A stretch of 64,000 bases of DNA from VRUE01 sp963812335 (GTDB lineage: Bacteria > Actinomycetota > Thermoleophilia > Solirubrobacterales > 70-9). Under the pieces are notes generated by a model. It saw only the letters and a list, made by a program, of their open reading frames with translations, was not told the origin of the DNA and ran no database searches. Where the stretch lies: positions 6,647-70,646 of the forward strand of contig CAWEUU010000010.1 of the NCBI GenBank assembly GCA_963812335.1, in the 5' to 3' direction. Each line of letters starts with the position of its first letter. Position 1 is the first letter of the stretch. The position numbers and the translations under genes were made by a program. Shown here piece by piece: positions 51,543-60,349 of this stretch.

Positions 51543-53917
51543 CCGGATCCGCGGGCGCCGCGGATGGGCTTGCCGCGCTTGGCCCGGAAGCGGTAGACCG
51601 CAGGCGTCGGGTCGACGTTGCCGGCCGCGTCGCGCGCCCTGACCCGCAGCACGTGCGGCCCGCGCAGGAAGAACCGCACGAACCGCGCCCCGCACTTGCG
51701 GTAGCGCTTGCGGTCGAACTGGCAGAGGAATTCCACGCCCGGCTCGTTGGAGCGGAAGAGGAACACAGCCCGCGCCCGCCGGCGCACAGTGCGCACGAGC
51801 CTGGGCGGCTTGCGCCGGAAGAAGGTGGAGGGGGCCGAGCTGTCGGTGGACCCGCGGGGTTCGATCTCCTCCGTCGTCGCGGCGGGCTCCCCACTCGCAG
51901 GAGGCGTCCCCTCGAGTTCGTCCGTGGTGATTTCCCCTCCGCCAATTTTCACCATTGGCTGCGGTACCGGCGGCCCGCAGGGCGATGGCGGGGCGCCGGA
52001 TTCACCCGAGCGCAGCAGGGCGATCGCAGCTACGGCGTCGACCAGCCCCGCGCCGACTGCGCAGGGGTTCGAGCTGCCGATGGGCGTTGCGCTCTGGCGC
52101 AAGGCGTCTCGGATTTCTTCGGGGCTGGCGGATTCTTCGTCGTCGAGCATCAGTGCGGCTACCGCGGCCGCGTGCGGAGCCGCGGCAGACGTCCCGCAGA
52201 AGCGGAAGAGTTTGGGTACGCCCGTGGGCACAAAGAAGCTGGTCCTGCCGCAGTCAGTTGCCGTTATGTCCGGTTTGGAAAGCACCTGCGGTGTTCCAAG
52301 TGGTTCGGCTGCACCGGATCCAACCGAGCCAAAGTAATGCGTGACCGGACCGCGCGAAGAGAAGAACTCGGGTGTCGTAGACGCGTTGTAGCGAATCGCC
52401 GCCGTGCTAATTGCGTCCTCGGCGCCGTTGTGGCCGAAGATCGTCGGGCCGACGACATCGCCGCCAAGCGAGGACTCGTACTCGGTCGAGGTGACGCCGC
52501 CGCCGTTCTGCATGAGCGCGAACTTGAGGCGCGGATCGCTGCCGCTGTAGCGGTTGATCACCAACTGCACGTCTGCTGCGCTGCTTTCGCTCGGGTTTTC
52601 CCAGGCGAGGAACTCGAAGGGCCGTTTGTCGAACACGTTGTCCGCGATGCTGACGCTCAGCGGCGCTCCTTCGCTGTCGAAGAGAAAGGCATCGATGTCG
52701 GTACCCACTCCGTCCCAGGCTTCGGCCCACTGCAGGTCCACGAGCAGGGTTGCGTCTGGCGAGACCCTGATCCGGAACGAGCGATCGACTCCGGAGCTTG
52801 GGTCGAAGTCCATGCAGTGATCCGCGTTTAGGCCCCCGAACGAGTCCGAGATCGCTATCAGGCTGCTCGGGCAGCCCGACGAGTCGCGGAACTGCTCCGC
52901 TTCCCATGAAGCGATGTCGTGGCCGCCGGGCCGGAGGTTGTTGTTGCCTGCGGACGAGAAGTAGTTGGAGCCGCCGGCCACCACATTGCTGATGGCGACC
53001 CCCACGGGCCCTTCCTGGAAGAAGGGCTCTTCGAAGTAGGCGACATCGTCGACGACCGCGTCGGCACCCGCGGCCGCCAAGGCTTCGATGTTGTCAGCGA
53101 ACGACGTGAGTCCGCTGAAGGCGGTTGCAAAAGAGAGTTCTGCCCCCGGGGCGAGGTCATGGATGATCTGGGCCATCCCACGTCCCTCATCGGCGCCTTC
53201 GGCTTCGGAGTCATCGAGAATGTCCACTGCAGCTTCGTGACCACATGGATTGCCGGGGCCTGGTAAGTCGCCGCTTGCGACGTCTGCGGAGGCATCGGTA
53301 GCGGCTTCGCCGTCTCGATTGAAGGAGTCGGAGAGGACTCCGACTTTGATGCCAGTGCCGTCGACTTCAAACTCTTCGCGGGCTAGGGAGGCGCGCAGCT
53401 GTTCGTCGCCCTCCGAGGTAGCGGCGCCGCAAGCGGGCGCTGCCGCTGCTGTACCCGGGCTGGGATCACCCAAGCTAGCGGCGAGTGGCGTGAGTACCTC
53501 GGAGGCGCTCTTGACGCGCGAAACTGCGGAGAGGCGCGGCAGCTCGCCGGGCTTCGCCGCAACGGTAACCGTCTGGTAGCGGGGGCTGACGTCGACGACC
53601 TGGGCTGCGGTGGCGCGCAGATCGTCAACTCCTGCAGCCGCGCCATGGTCGAAGCGGACTTCGACGAGCACGCGATTGCCGTCGCGGAGCAAGCTGCCCG
53701 GACCAGTTGCGGCGAGGCCCAGCTCTTCAGCCTGCTTCGCCTGCGAGGAAGAGCGCACGGCGGGTTTGGCCAGCTCCGCCAGCCGCGGCGAAAGGTCGCC
53801 GTCGCCCGGTTGAGCGGGTGCCGCCGAGACCGGGGCCGGTACCGACGCGAGGGCCAGCAGCAAGGCGACGAACGGCAGTATGCCCGCCGTACGGCGAGGC
53901 GATTTCCCTGGCTGCAT
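51539..53917 (-). CDS. secreted S8-like serine peptidase with a non-canonical triad
   Basis: A 792-residue secreted protein with a signal peptide (FVALLLALASVPAPVSA). It has an S8 subtilase domain of about residues 180-630. The nucleophile is Ser577 in CGTSAAAPHAAA and the aspartate is Asp197 in VGVLSDSF. The usual catalytic histidine of HGT is replaced: the region reads DEGRGMAQIIHDLAPGAEL, with Glu244 at that place. An insertion with PPC-like beta structure interrupts the domain. The C-terminus (about 700-780) is an Ig-like repeat with paired cysteines (FLCQFDRKRYRKCG, then RARDAAGNVDPTP), common in secreted proteins of this group. ATG 53917 is preferred to TTG 53926. Confidence 0.85.
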   Translation of the reverse strand: MQPGKSPRRTAGILPFVALLLALASVPAPVSAAPAQPGDGDLSPRLAELAKPAVRSSSQAKQAEELGLAATGPGSLLRDGNRVLVEVRFDHGAAAGVDDLRATAAQVVDVSPRYQTVTVAAKPGELPRLSAVSRVKSASEVLTPLAASLGDPSPGTAAAAPACGAATSEGDEQLRASLAREEFEVDGTGIKVGVLSDSFNRDGEAATDASADVASGDLPGPGNPCGHEAAVDILDDSEAEGADEGRGMAQIIHDLAPGAELSFATAFSGLTSFADNIEALAAAGADAVVDDVAYFEEPFFQEGPVGVAISNVVAGGSNYFSSAGNNNLRPGGHDIASWEAEQFRDSSGCPSSLIAISDSFGGLNADHCMDFDPSSGVDRSFRIRVSPDATLLVDLQWAEAWDGVGTDIDAFLFDSEGAPLSVSIADNVFDKRPFEFLAWENPSESSAADVQLVINRYSGSDPRLKFALMQNGGGVTSTEYESSLGGDVVGPTIFGHNGAEDAISTAAIRYNASTTPEFFSSRGPVTHYFGSVGSGAAEPLGTPQVLSKPDITATDCGRTSFFVPTGVPKLFRFCGTSAAAPHAAAVAALMLDDEESASPEEIRDALRQSATPIGSSNPCAVGAGLVDAVAAIALLRSGESGAPPSPCGPPVPQPMVKIGGGEITTDELEGTPPASGEPAATTEEIEPRGSTDSSAPSTFFRRKPPRLVRTVRRRARAVFLFRSNEPGVEFLCQFDRKRYRKCGARFVRFFLRGPHVLRVRARDAAGNVDPTPAVYRFRAKRGKPIRGARGSG

Positions 53918-53968
53918 CACTACCAAGGTATCGGCATGCCTGCTCGGCTTTTCAACCCCCGCCCGGTT

Positions 53969-54017
53969 GTTCCGGTGTGCCTTTTGTGTCTATAGGGCAC
54001 AAAAGGCACACCGGAAC
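53969..54017. terminator. 20-bp hairpin after the YHYH gene
   Basis: A perfect 20-bp stem: 53969-53988 starts GTTCCGGTGTGCC and 53998-54017 ends CCGGAAC, with a 9-nt loop. The loop holds the stop codon of the YHYH gene and the right arm encodes its last residues. It shares TCCGGTGTGCCTTT with the hairpin at 42345. Confidence 0.78.
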
Positions 54018-54967
54018 GGGGCGGCTGGGTGGTTCAGGCGCTTCGGGGTGCCGCGGAAGCAGCCGAGCGTGTAGGGGTACTCGAGGGTCGCGTTGTAGTG
54101 GTAGATCCGTCGCCAGCGGCCTTCGTAGAAGACCTTGCTGGTCTTGCCGTGGCAGGCGTCGAGTTCGTCGTTACTGAGCAGCTTGCCGCCGTGGCCGCGC
54201 GGGCCGAAGATCGGGTAGCCGTCGAGCGCGTAGCCGACCAGGCCGGAGGCGCGGCGCTTCGATTCGCCCTTGGTCAGGCAGGCGGGGATCGCGTGGTAGT
54301 GGTACAGGCCGCTCATCTGCGGGTGGCCGCCGCAGTTGTCCTGGACCTCGTGGGCGACCGCGTCGCGATCGAGCGCGTCGAGGGCGTTGAAGATCGCAAC
54401 GCCGTTCTCCGCCACCCCGATCGCCCCCATCGGCAGGCAGCTCGGCCGCGAGGCGCGCTTCGGGCTCCGGGGCAGCGAGTAGCGCACGCTCTGCGAGCGG
54501 ATCGAGTTGGGGTTACGGTCGTAGCTGTAGGCGTCGTCGCTCGCCTTGATCGGGAACTCCCCGGTCGTAACCCTCTTGGGCAGGCCGTTGCCGCTGTAGG
54601 TGCGGCGCCGCTTCGTCTTCGACCTGCGCAGCTTGGCGTTGCGCCAGCGCACGCTGCCGTCGACGGTCGCCTTCGCGGTCAGGTCGTAGGTGCCGTCGCT
54701 CTTGATCCACGGGCCTTCGACCTGGGCGCCGCCGCCACCGGGCGGCCCGCCTGCCGGCGCGAAGCCACTGCCGCAGGAGTACACGTAGCCGCGCCGCGGG
54801 CCGGAGGTCGTCACCCTGCCGTCGCCGATCGGCAGGGCCGTGGGGTCGGTCGTCGCGCTCGAAGTCGCTCCGAGCGTCGCCCCGCCCATGCCGAGCGCGG
54901 TGACTGCGGGGACGATCAGGCAGATCGCCAGCGGAATGAAGATATGCGTGCGGCGCAGTCGTGACAT
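53990..54967 (-). CDS. secreted YHYH-domain protein
   Basis: A 325-residue exported protein (signal peptide IFIPLAICLIVPAVTALG) with the YHYH domain: GVAIFNALDALDRDAVAHEVQDNCGGHP, GLYHYHAIPACL and LVGYALDGYPIFGP. The conserved His and Cys residues may bind a metal, but the function is unknown. ATG 54967 is the start. The C-terminal codons lie in a transcription-terminator-like hairpin. Confidence 0.83.
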   Translation of the reverse strand: MSRLRRTHIFIPLAICLIVPAVTALGMGGATLGATSSATTDPTALPIGDGRVTTSGPRRGYVYSCGSGFAPAGGPPGGGGAQVEGPWIKSDGTYDLTAKATVDGSVRWRNAKLRRSKTKRRRTYSGNGLPKRVTTGEFPIKASDDAYSYDRNPNSIRSQSVRYSLPRSPKRASRPSCLPMGAIGVAENGVAIFNALDALDRDAVAHEVQDNCGGHPQMSGLYHYHAIPACLTKGESKRRASGLVGYALDGYPIFGPRGHGGKLLSNDELDACHGKTSKVFYEGRWRRIYHYNATLEYPYTLGCFRGTPKRLNHPAAPFRCAFCAL

Positions 54968-55182
54968 CGGTCTCTCCTCGTTGCTTACAGCCGCAGCATC
55001 GGGCGCGGGCGTCAGCGCAGGGTCACCGCAATGTAAGGGCTGCGTAAAACGCGAAGGGGCCGTCGACCCTGCTACGGTCCCCCGCGATAGGCCGGAAGAT
55101 CCGGCAAAAGTCGTGTCTAGCGCTCGCGTCGTTGCTTCACCGCATGTGCCGCGTTCGCAGCACATGAAGTGGAGGCAATTTA

Positions 55183-55389
55183 ATGCCAACTGGAACTGTC
55201 AAGTGGTTCAGCGACGACAAGGGCTACGGGTTCATCACGCCCGACGACGGCTCGAAGGACGTCTTCGTGCATCACAGCGCGATCCTGGGTGAGGGCTTCA
55301 AGTCCCTGACCGAGGGATCCAAGGTGAGCTACGAGTCCGAAGAAGGTCCCAAGGGCCCGGCCGCCGCGCAGGTGCAGCAGACCGCCTAG
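55183..55389 (+). CDS. cold-shock protein (CspA family)
   Basis: A 68-residue single-strand nucleic acid-binding protein. RNP1 is KGYGFITP and RNP2 is DVFVHHSAI; the length is the usual one for the family. It would melt RNA structure and help translation. GTGGAGG stands at ribosome-binding distance before ATG 55183. The 215 bp upstream, shared with the divergent YHYH gene, would carry its promoter and a long leader. A clear terminator follows. Confidence 0.96.
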   Translation: MPTGTVKWFSDDKGYGFITPDDGSKDVFVHHSAILGEGFKSLTEGSKVSYESEEGPKGPAAAQVQQTA

Positions 55390-55415
55390 CACCGAACCGG
55401 ATTTCACGCTGTAAT

Positions 55416-55446
55416 GAGGCCCGCAACGTTTGCGGGCCTCTTCTCT
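55416..55446 (+). terminator. Rho-independent terminator after the cold-shock gene
   Basis: GAGGCCCGCAA (55416-55426) pairs with TTGCGGGCCTC (55430-55440) around a CGT loop, followed by TTCTCT. This is the most classical terminator in the window. Confidence 0.9.
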
Positions 55447-55546
55447 ACCTGGGGGCTGTTCGGAGATTCAGGGCCGAGCAGGCCAAGGACGCAGGAGCGA
55501 TTGTGCTTCAGCACATGAGCGACGAGGACGCAGGAATGCGAAGGAC

Positions 55547-57373
55547 ATGACTCTCCGAACAGACCTCAGGAACATCGCGATCATCGCCCACGTCGACCAC
55601 GGCAAGACGACCCTGGTCGACGCGATGCTGTGGCAGAGCGGCACCTTCCGCAAGGGCCAGGACGTCGCCGACCGGGTGATGGACTCGATGGACCTCGAGC
55701 GCGAGAAGGGGATCACGATCCTCGCCAAGAACACGACCGTCGCCTACGAGGGGGTCAAGCTCAACATCATCGACACCCCCGGCCACGCCGACTTCGGCGG
55801 TGAGGTCGAGCGCGGGCTGACGATGGTCGACGGCGTGCTGCTGCTGGTCGACGCCTCCGAGGGCCCGCTGCCGCAGACCCGCTTCGTCCTGCGCAAGGCG
55901 CTGGAGGCGAAGCTGCCGGTGATCCTCGTCGTCAACAAGGTCGACCGCCCGGACGCTCGCATCGCCGAGGTCGTCGACGAGGTCTACGAGCTCTTCCTCG
56001 AGCTCGACGCCGACGACGAGCAGGTCGACTTCCCGATCGTCTACACCAACGCCAAAGCCGGCTGGGCGGCCCTGGAGGAAGGGGCGGAGGGCGCCGATCT
56101 GAAGCCGCTGATGGAGCTGATGCTAGAGCGCATCCCGGCCCCCGAGCACGACCCCGAGCACCCGTTCCAGGCGCTGGTCACCAACCTCGACGCCGACCCC
56201 TACGTCGGCCGCCTGGCGCTCTGCCGGGTGCGTCACGGCACCGTCCGCAACGGGCAGCGGATCGCCTGGTGTCGCGCCGACGGCAGTATCGAGGCAGCGA
56301 CACTCTCCGAGCTCTACGTGACCGAGGGACTGGAGCGGGTCGCCGCCGCCGAGGCGGGGCCGGGTGAGATCATCGCTGTCGCCGGCCTGCCCGAGGTGAC
56401 GATCGGCGAGACTCTGGCCGACCCGGCCGACCCGCAGCCGCTGCCGGTGATCGCCGTCGACGAGCCCTCGCTCTCGATCGTGTTCGGGATCAACACCTCG
56501 CCGCTGGCCGGCACCGAGGGCAGCAGGCTGACCGCGCGCCAGGTTCGCGACCGTCTCGACGCCGAGCTGGTCGGCAACGTCTCGATCCGCGTCAGCGACA
56601 CCGAGCGACCCGACGCCTGGGAGGTGCAGGGACGCGGCGAGCTGCAGCTCGTCGTCCTGCTCGAGATGATGCGGCGCGAGGGCTTCGAGCTGACCGCCGG
56701 ACAGCCGCGGGTGATCACCCGCGAGATCGACGGCAAGACGCACGAGCCGGTCGAACGGCTGGCGATCGACGCGCCCGAGGGGCACGTTGGGGCGATCACG
56801 CAGCTGCTCGCCGGCCGCAAGGGCCGGCTCGACCACATGGTCAATCACTCGACCGGTTGGGTGCGGATGGACTACCTCGTCCCCGCCCGCGGCCTGATCG
56901 GCCTGCGCACCGAGTTCCTCACCGAGACCCGCGGCGCGGGGCTTATGCACCATGTCTTCGACCGCTGGGAGCCCTGGGCGGGCGAGCTGCGCACCCGCCC
57001 GACCGGCTCGCTGGTCGCCGACCGGCGCGGCGCCAGCGCCAGCTACGCGCTGATGAACCTGCAGGACCGCGGCACGCTTTTCATCGGTCCCGGCGAGGAG
57101 GTCTACGAAGGGATGATCGTCGGCGAGAACGCCCGCTCCGACGACCTCGACGTCAACGCGATCAAGGAGAAGCACCAGACCAACGTGCGGGCCGCCAGCG
57201 CCGACGTGCTCGTCCGGCTGGAGCCGCCGAAACGGCTCTCGCTGGAAGCGGCGCTGGAGTTCCTGCGCGACGACGAGTGCGTCGAAGTGACGCCCGAGTC
57301 GGTCCGCCTGCGCAAGGTCGAGCTCGACAAGAACAGGCGCCAGAAGGCGGCCCGGCAGGCCGCCCGCGCATAG
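55547..57373 (+). CDS. typA: ribosome-associated GTPase TypA/BipA
   Basis: A 608-residue translational GTPase of the elongation-factor-G type, involved in ribosome assembly and stress. The G motifs are AHVDHGKTT (G1), EREKGITI (G2), DTPGHADFGGEV (G3) and NKVDRPDAR (G4). Domain II, the EF-G-like domain and the TypA-specific C-terminus (RGASASYALMNLQDRGTLFIGPGEEVYEGMIVGE) follow. ATG 55547 begins the standard MTLRTDLRNIAIIAHVDHG; an upstream open stretch is not part of the family. Confidence 0.95.
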   Translation: MTLRTDLRNIAIIAHVDHGKTTLVDAMLWQSGTFRKGQDVADRVMDSMDLEREKGITILAKNTTVAYEGVKLNIIDTPGHADFGGEVERGLTMVDGVLLLVDASEGPLPQTRFVLRKALEAKLPVILVVNKVDRPDARIAEVVDEVYELFLELDADDEQVDFPIVYTNAKAGWAALEEGAEGADLKPLMELMLERIPAPEHDPEHPFQALVTNLDADPYVGRLALCRVRHGTVRNGQRIAWCRADGSIEAATLSELYVTEGLERVAAAEAGPGEIIAVAGLPEVTIGETLADPADPQPLPVIAVDEPSLSIVFGINTSPLAGTEGSRLTARQVRDRLDAELVGNVSIRVSDTERPDAWEVQGRGELQLVVLLEMMRREGFELTAGQPRVITREIDGKTHEPVERLAIDAPEGHVGAITQLLAGRKGRLDHMVNHSTGWVRMDYLVPARGLIGLRTEFLTETRGAGLMHHVFDRWEPWAGELRTRPTGSLVADRRGASASYALMNLQDRGTLFIGPGEEVYEGMIVGENARSDDLDVNAIKEKHQTNVRAASADVLVRLEPPKRLSLEAALEFLRDDECVEVTPESVRLRKVELDKNRRQKAARQAARA

Positions 57374-57384
57374 ACTCGCCGCGC

Positions 57385-58149
57385 CTAGCCCGCCGGGGGC
57401 GGAGGAGGAGGCGGCGGTGCGCTCGCCGCAGGGTGGCGGCGTCGTCGGAGTGGCCGGAGTGGGAGGCGCCGCCGCCGAGGTTGAAGAAGAGGACGGCTGG
57501 CGGTGATCGCGTAGACCGGCGCGGTCAGCACGTTGGAGATGATCGAGGCGACGATCGAGGCGCCGTCGCCGATCGGCGTGGCGATGATGCCGAGCACGAT
57601 GCTGACGCCGACCAGGATCAGGAAGACGACCACGATGACGCCGAGCACCTGCCAGCCGTTGCCCTTGACCAGCTCGCGGCTGCGCCCGAAGGCGCCGATC
57701 GCGCCGGTGTCCTCGACCACGATCGAGGGCGCGCCGACCGCCCAGATCGTGACCAGGAAGAGGCCGGGAATGATGAAGAGGAAGAAGCCGATCCCGGCGG
57801 CGATGCCGAAGAGGATGCCGAAGCCGATCAGCGGCATGATGTAAGGCGAGGCGGCGGAGAAGAGGTCGCCGACGGTGCTGTCGCGGCGACCGTCGCGCAC
57901 GTCGCTGACAAGCTCGACCACAAAGCCGGTGTAGAGCGCGTAACCGACCAGCTGGACGATCGCGCCGAGCAGGATCAGGATCACGCCGCCGCTCTGCAGC
58001 AGGCCGGCGATCAGCCCGACGATGACGAAGACGGCGAGCGCGCTGCCGATCAGGGCACCGAAGTTCTGCCCGTAGACCGAGAAGGTCTCGCTGATCACGT
58101 CGCCGACGGCGATGCGCTTCGGCGTCGGGGCGGGGCTGTGCGCCTCCAT
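57385..58149 (-). CDS. polytopic membrane protein (glycerophosphodiesterase membrane-domain type), probable frameshift near its 3' end
   Basis: A protein of about 254 residues with five to six hydrophobic segments (for example GALIGSALAVFVIVGLIAGLL and FGILFGIAAGIGFFLFIIPGLFL). It has the pattern of the membrane domain found with glycerophosphodiester phosphodiesterases, including APSIVVEDTGAIGAFGRSRELVKG. After VYAITAS the frame becomes Arg/Pro-rich, while the neighbouring frame reads VLFFNLGGG, the expected end of the last helix. A one-base indel near 57495 is therefore likely. TTGACT at 58187-58192 on the minus strand may be its -35 element. Confidence 0.7.
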   Translation of the reverse strand: MEAHSPAPTPKRIAVGDVISETFSVYGQNFGALIGSALAVFVIVGLIAGLLQSGGVILILLGAIVQLVGYALYTGFVVELVSDVRDGRRDSTVGDLFSAASPYIMPLIGFGILFGIAAGIGFFLFIIPGLFLVTIWAVGAPSIVVEDTGAIGAFGRSRELVKGNGWQVLGVIVVVFLILVGVSIVLGIIATPIGDGASIVASIISNVLTAPVYAITASRPLLQPRRRRLPLRPLRRRRHPAASAPPPPPPPPAG

Positions 58150-58199
58150 CGCCGCCTGGACGCCTATAATGCCGCGATGGAGCGTGAGTCAAGTGCGTA

Positions 58200-59437
58200 C
58201 TAGACAGTCGCCGCGGCCTGCTCGGACTGGCTGTCTTCGGCCGCTTTGCTTCCTTCGCCTTCTGTTCGGCCTCCGGCGTGGTCTCGTCGATGTTGCGCGG
58301 CAGCAGCACCTCTTTGGCGATCACCAGGCGCTGGATCTGGCTCGTGCCCTCGTACAGCTGCATGATCTTCGCGTCGCGCATCAGTTTCTCCACCGGGTAC
58401 TCCTTGATGAAGCCGTAGCCGCCGTAGACCTGGACCGCGTCGACGGTGATCTCCATCGCCGAGTCGGCGGCGAAGCGCTTGGCCTCCGAGGAGACGAGCG
58501 TGTTGCGTTTGCCCTGGTCGAGCAGCACGGCCGAGTTCCAGACCAGCAGCCGGCCCGCGTCGACCTTGGTCGCCATGTCGGCGATCATGAACTGGATCGC
58601 CTGGTGCATCGCGATCGGCACGCCGAACTGAACCCTTTCCTTCGAGTACTCGGCCGCGTACTCGAACGCCGCGCGGCCGATGCCGACGGCCATCGCCGAG
58701 ACGCCGGGACGGGTGCGGTCGAGCGTCATCATCGCCAGCTTGAAGCCGTGGTTTTCCTCGCCGATCAGGTTCCCGGCCGGGATCTCGACTTCGTCGAAGG
58801 AGATGGTCGCGGTGTTGGACGCCCGCTGGCCCATCTTGTCCTCCTTCTTGTCGACGGTGACCCCGGGCAGGTCGGCGTCGACGACGAAGGCGCTGATCCC
58901 GCGGTGGCCGGCGTCGGGGTCGGTCTTCGCGTAGACCGTGAAGTAGTCGGCGTAGGAGCCGTTGGTGATGAAGCACTTGGAGCCGCTGATGACGTACTTG
59001 TCGCCCTTCTTCACCGCGCGGGTCTTCATCCCGGAGACGTCGGAGCCGGCGTCGGGCTCGGTCAGGCAGAAGGAGGCGAGCTTCTTGTCTTCGGTCAGCA
59101 TGCCGAGGTACTTCTTCTTCGTCTCCTCGGAGCCGCCGAGCGCGATCGGCGCCGAGGCGAGGCCGTTGGCCATCAGCGAGGTGCCGATGCCCGAGCAGCC
59201 CCAGCCCATCTCCTCCTCGATCAGGCAGCCGGAGAGGTAGTCGAGGCCGGGTCCGCCGTAGGCCTCGGGGATGTGGGTGTTCATCAACCCGACCTCCCAG
59301 GCCTTGTCGATGATGTCCTGCGGCCAGGTGCCGTCCTTGTCGTACTCCCAGGCGACCTTGCGGATCTCTTTCTCCGCGAAGTTGTGTGCCAGCTCGCGCA
59401 GGTCTTTCTGCTCGTCGGTCAGGGTGAAGTCAACCAC
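58200..59437 (-). pseudogene. acyl-CoA dehydrogenase with a one-base frameshift at its C-terminus
   Basis: An FAD-dependent acyl-CoA dehydrogenase of about 410 residues that introduces the alpha-beta double bond in beta-oxidation. Signatures are CLTEPDAGSDVSGM, KCFITNGSYAD, the base-region glutamate in MQLYEGTSQIQ and VYGGYGFIKEYPVEKLMRD. The catalytic part is complete. Near 58245, after AEQKAKEAK, the frame runs on without a stop for about 2 kb. The next frame over gives AAEDSQSEQAAATV and a stop at 58200, so one base is missing, probably a sequencing error. GTG 59437 has AAAGGAG upstream, and a TetR-type palindrome lies 37 bp before the start. Confidence 0.87.
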
Positions 59438-59474
59438 TGCTGCGTGCTCCTTTATCTCGGTGGGAGTGGGCCGA

Positions 59475-59490
59475 TTGACTGGTCAGTCAA
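59475..59490. promoter_or_regulatory. candidate TetR operator before the acyl-CoA dehydrogenase
   Basis: TTGACTGGTCAGTCAA is a perfect 16-bp palindrome that keeps the CTGGTCAG core of the sites at 10540 and 21898. The outer G-C pair has changed symmetrically to A-T. It lies 37 bp before the GTG start. Confidence 0.7.
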
Positions 59491-59541
59491 CCAGCTAAGA
59501 GGGTAGCGATCAGACGGCTAAGGTGGTAGCATGCTGGGGAT

Positions 59542-59992
59542 GTGGCGCTGCTCGACATCCAGGCGGGCTTCGTGCTGACGCTGATCACCCTGATCGCGCT
59601 GCCGATCGCGCTCGTCGCCTTCGCCCGCACCGGGCCGCTCTGGCAGAGCGTCGGCAAGGGGCCGTTTGCGATCGAGCAGGAGATCCCGCCGCCGAGCGCC
59701 GTCTCGCGGCCCGACCCGCCGGTCGACCGCCGCCTGCAGGAGACCGAGGCGCGGCAGATGATCGAGGCGAAGTCCTACCGCCGCCGGCAGCGCGGCGAGG
59801 CGCCGCTCGACGTCGAGGCCGAGCTCGCGGCGCTGCTCGCCTCGCCCGGCGCCGCCGGCCCCGCGGATCGACGAGAAGCTGCGAGTCGAGGTGCGCCAGC
59901 TGGTCGTCGCGCGCAACGAACGGCGCATGCGCCGCGGCGAGGCGCCGCTCGACGTCGAGGCCGAGATCGACCGGCAGCTCGCGGATTTGTAG
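59542..59992 (+). pseudogene. membrane-anchored hypothetical protein with a frameshift
   Basis: A small protein of unknown role. It begins MALLDIQAGFVLTLITLIALP, one membrane helix near the N-terminus, followed by a charged tail. The phrase RRGEAPLDVEAE occurs twice: once near residue 83 in the first frame, and once after a frame change near 59860 that leads to IDRQLADL and a stop at 59992. The repeat of the same phrase shows that the second frame is the true continuation. A one-base indel in the GC-rich stretch at 59854-59864 explains the break. GTG 59542 is the start. Confidence 0.6.
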
Positions 59993-60004
59993 GATCGGGG
60001 GTCG

Positions 60005-60340
60005 ATGGCCGCCAAGCCGGAGAACCTGTACGAGGTCGAGGAGCTGCTCAACCAGCCCGGGACCTACTTCAACCCGCAGACCGAGGTGCTCGTCGTCGTC
60101 GACGACTCGACCTCGCTCGACCAGGAGGTCTTCAACCTCGAGGACTACGAGGGCTCCGAATGGGTGCGGATCTCCGACGACGTACCGGTCGACGAGGACC
60201 GCCGCGACCGCGCGCTGGAGAGCTTCCAGACCCACTACCACCCCGGCTCGACCGGCTCGGTCTCCGCGACCGCGCTCGAACAGGGCGACGAGGAGCTCGA
60301 CGAGGACGAGGACGGCCAGGACCCCGGCCGCGAGGACTGA
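60005..60340 (+). CDS. acidic hypothetical protein
   Basis: A 111-residue acidic protein without membrane helices. It starts MAAKPENLYEVEELLNQPGTYFNP and ends in a run of Glu and Asp. I do not recognise a family. It begins 12 bp after the preceding hypothetical gene and is probably cotranscribed with it. It converges on pilT. Confidence 0.65.
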   Translation: MAAKPENLYEVEELLNQPGTYFNPQTEVLVVVDDSTSLDQEVFNLEDYEGSEWVRISDDVPVDEDRRDRALESFQTHYHPGSTGSVSATALEQGDEELDEDEDGQDPGRED

Positions 60341-60349
60341 GCGCAGCCT

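Noticed and set aside
58162..58170. Perfect TATAAT on the plus strand
   Set aside because: No plus-strand gene follows and there is no matching -35. On the minus strand it may be part of a promoter for the membrane protein gene, but the spacing is poor.
56123..58199. Open frame continuing the acyl-CoA dehydrogenase to a 1104-residue protein
   Set aside because: The extension is antisense to typA and Arg/Pro-rich. It exists only because a frameshift near 58245 removes the normal stop.
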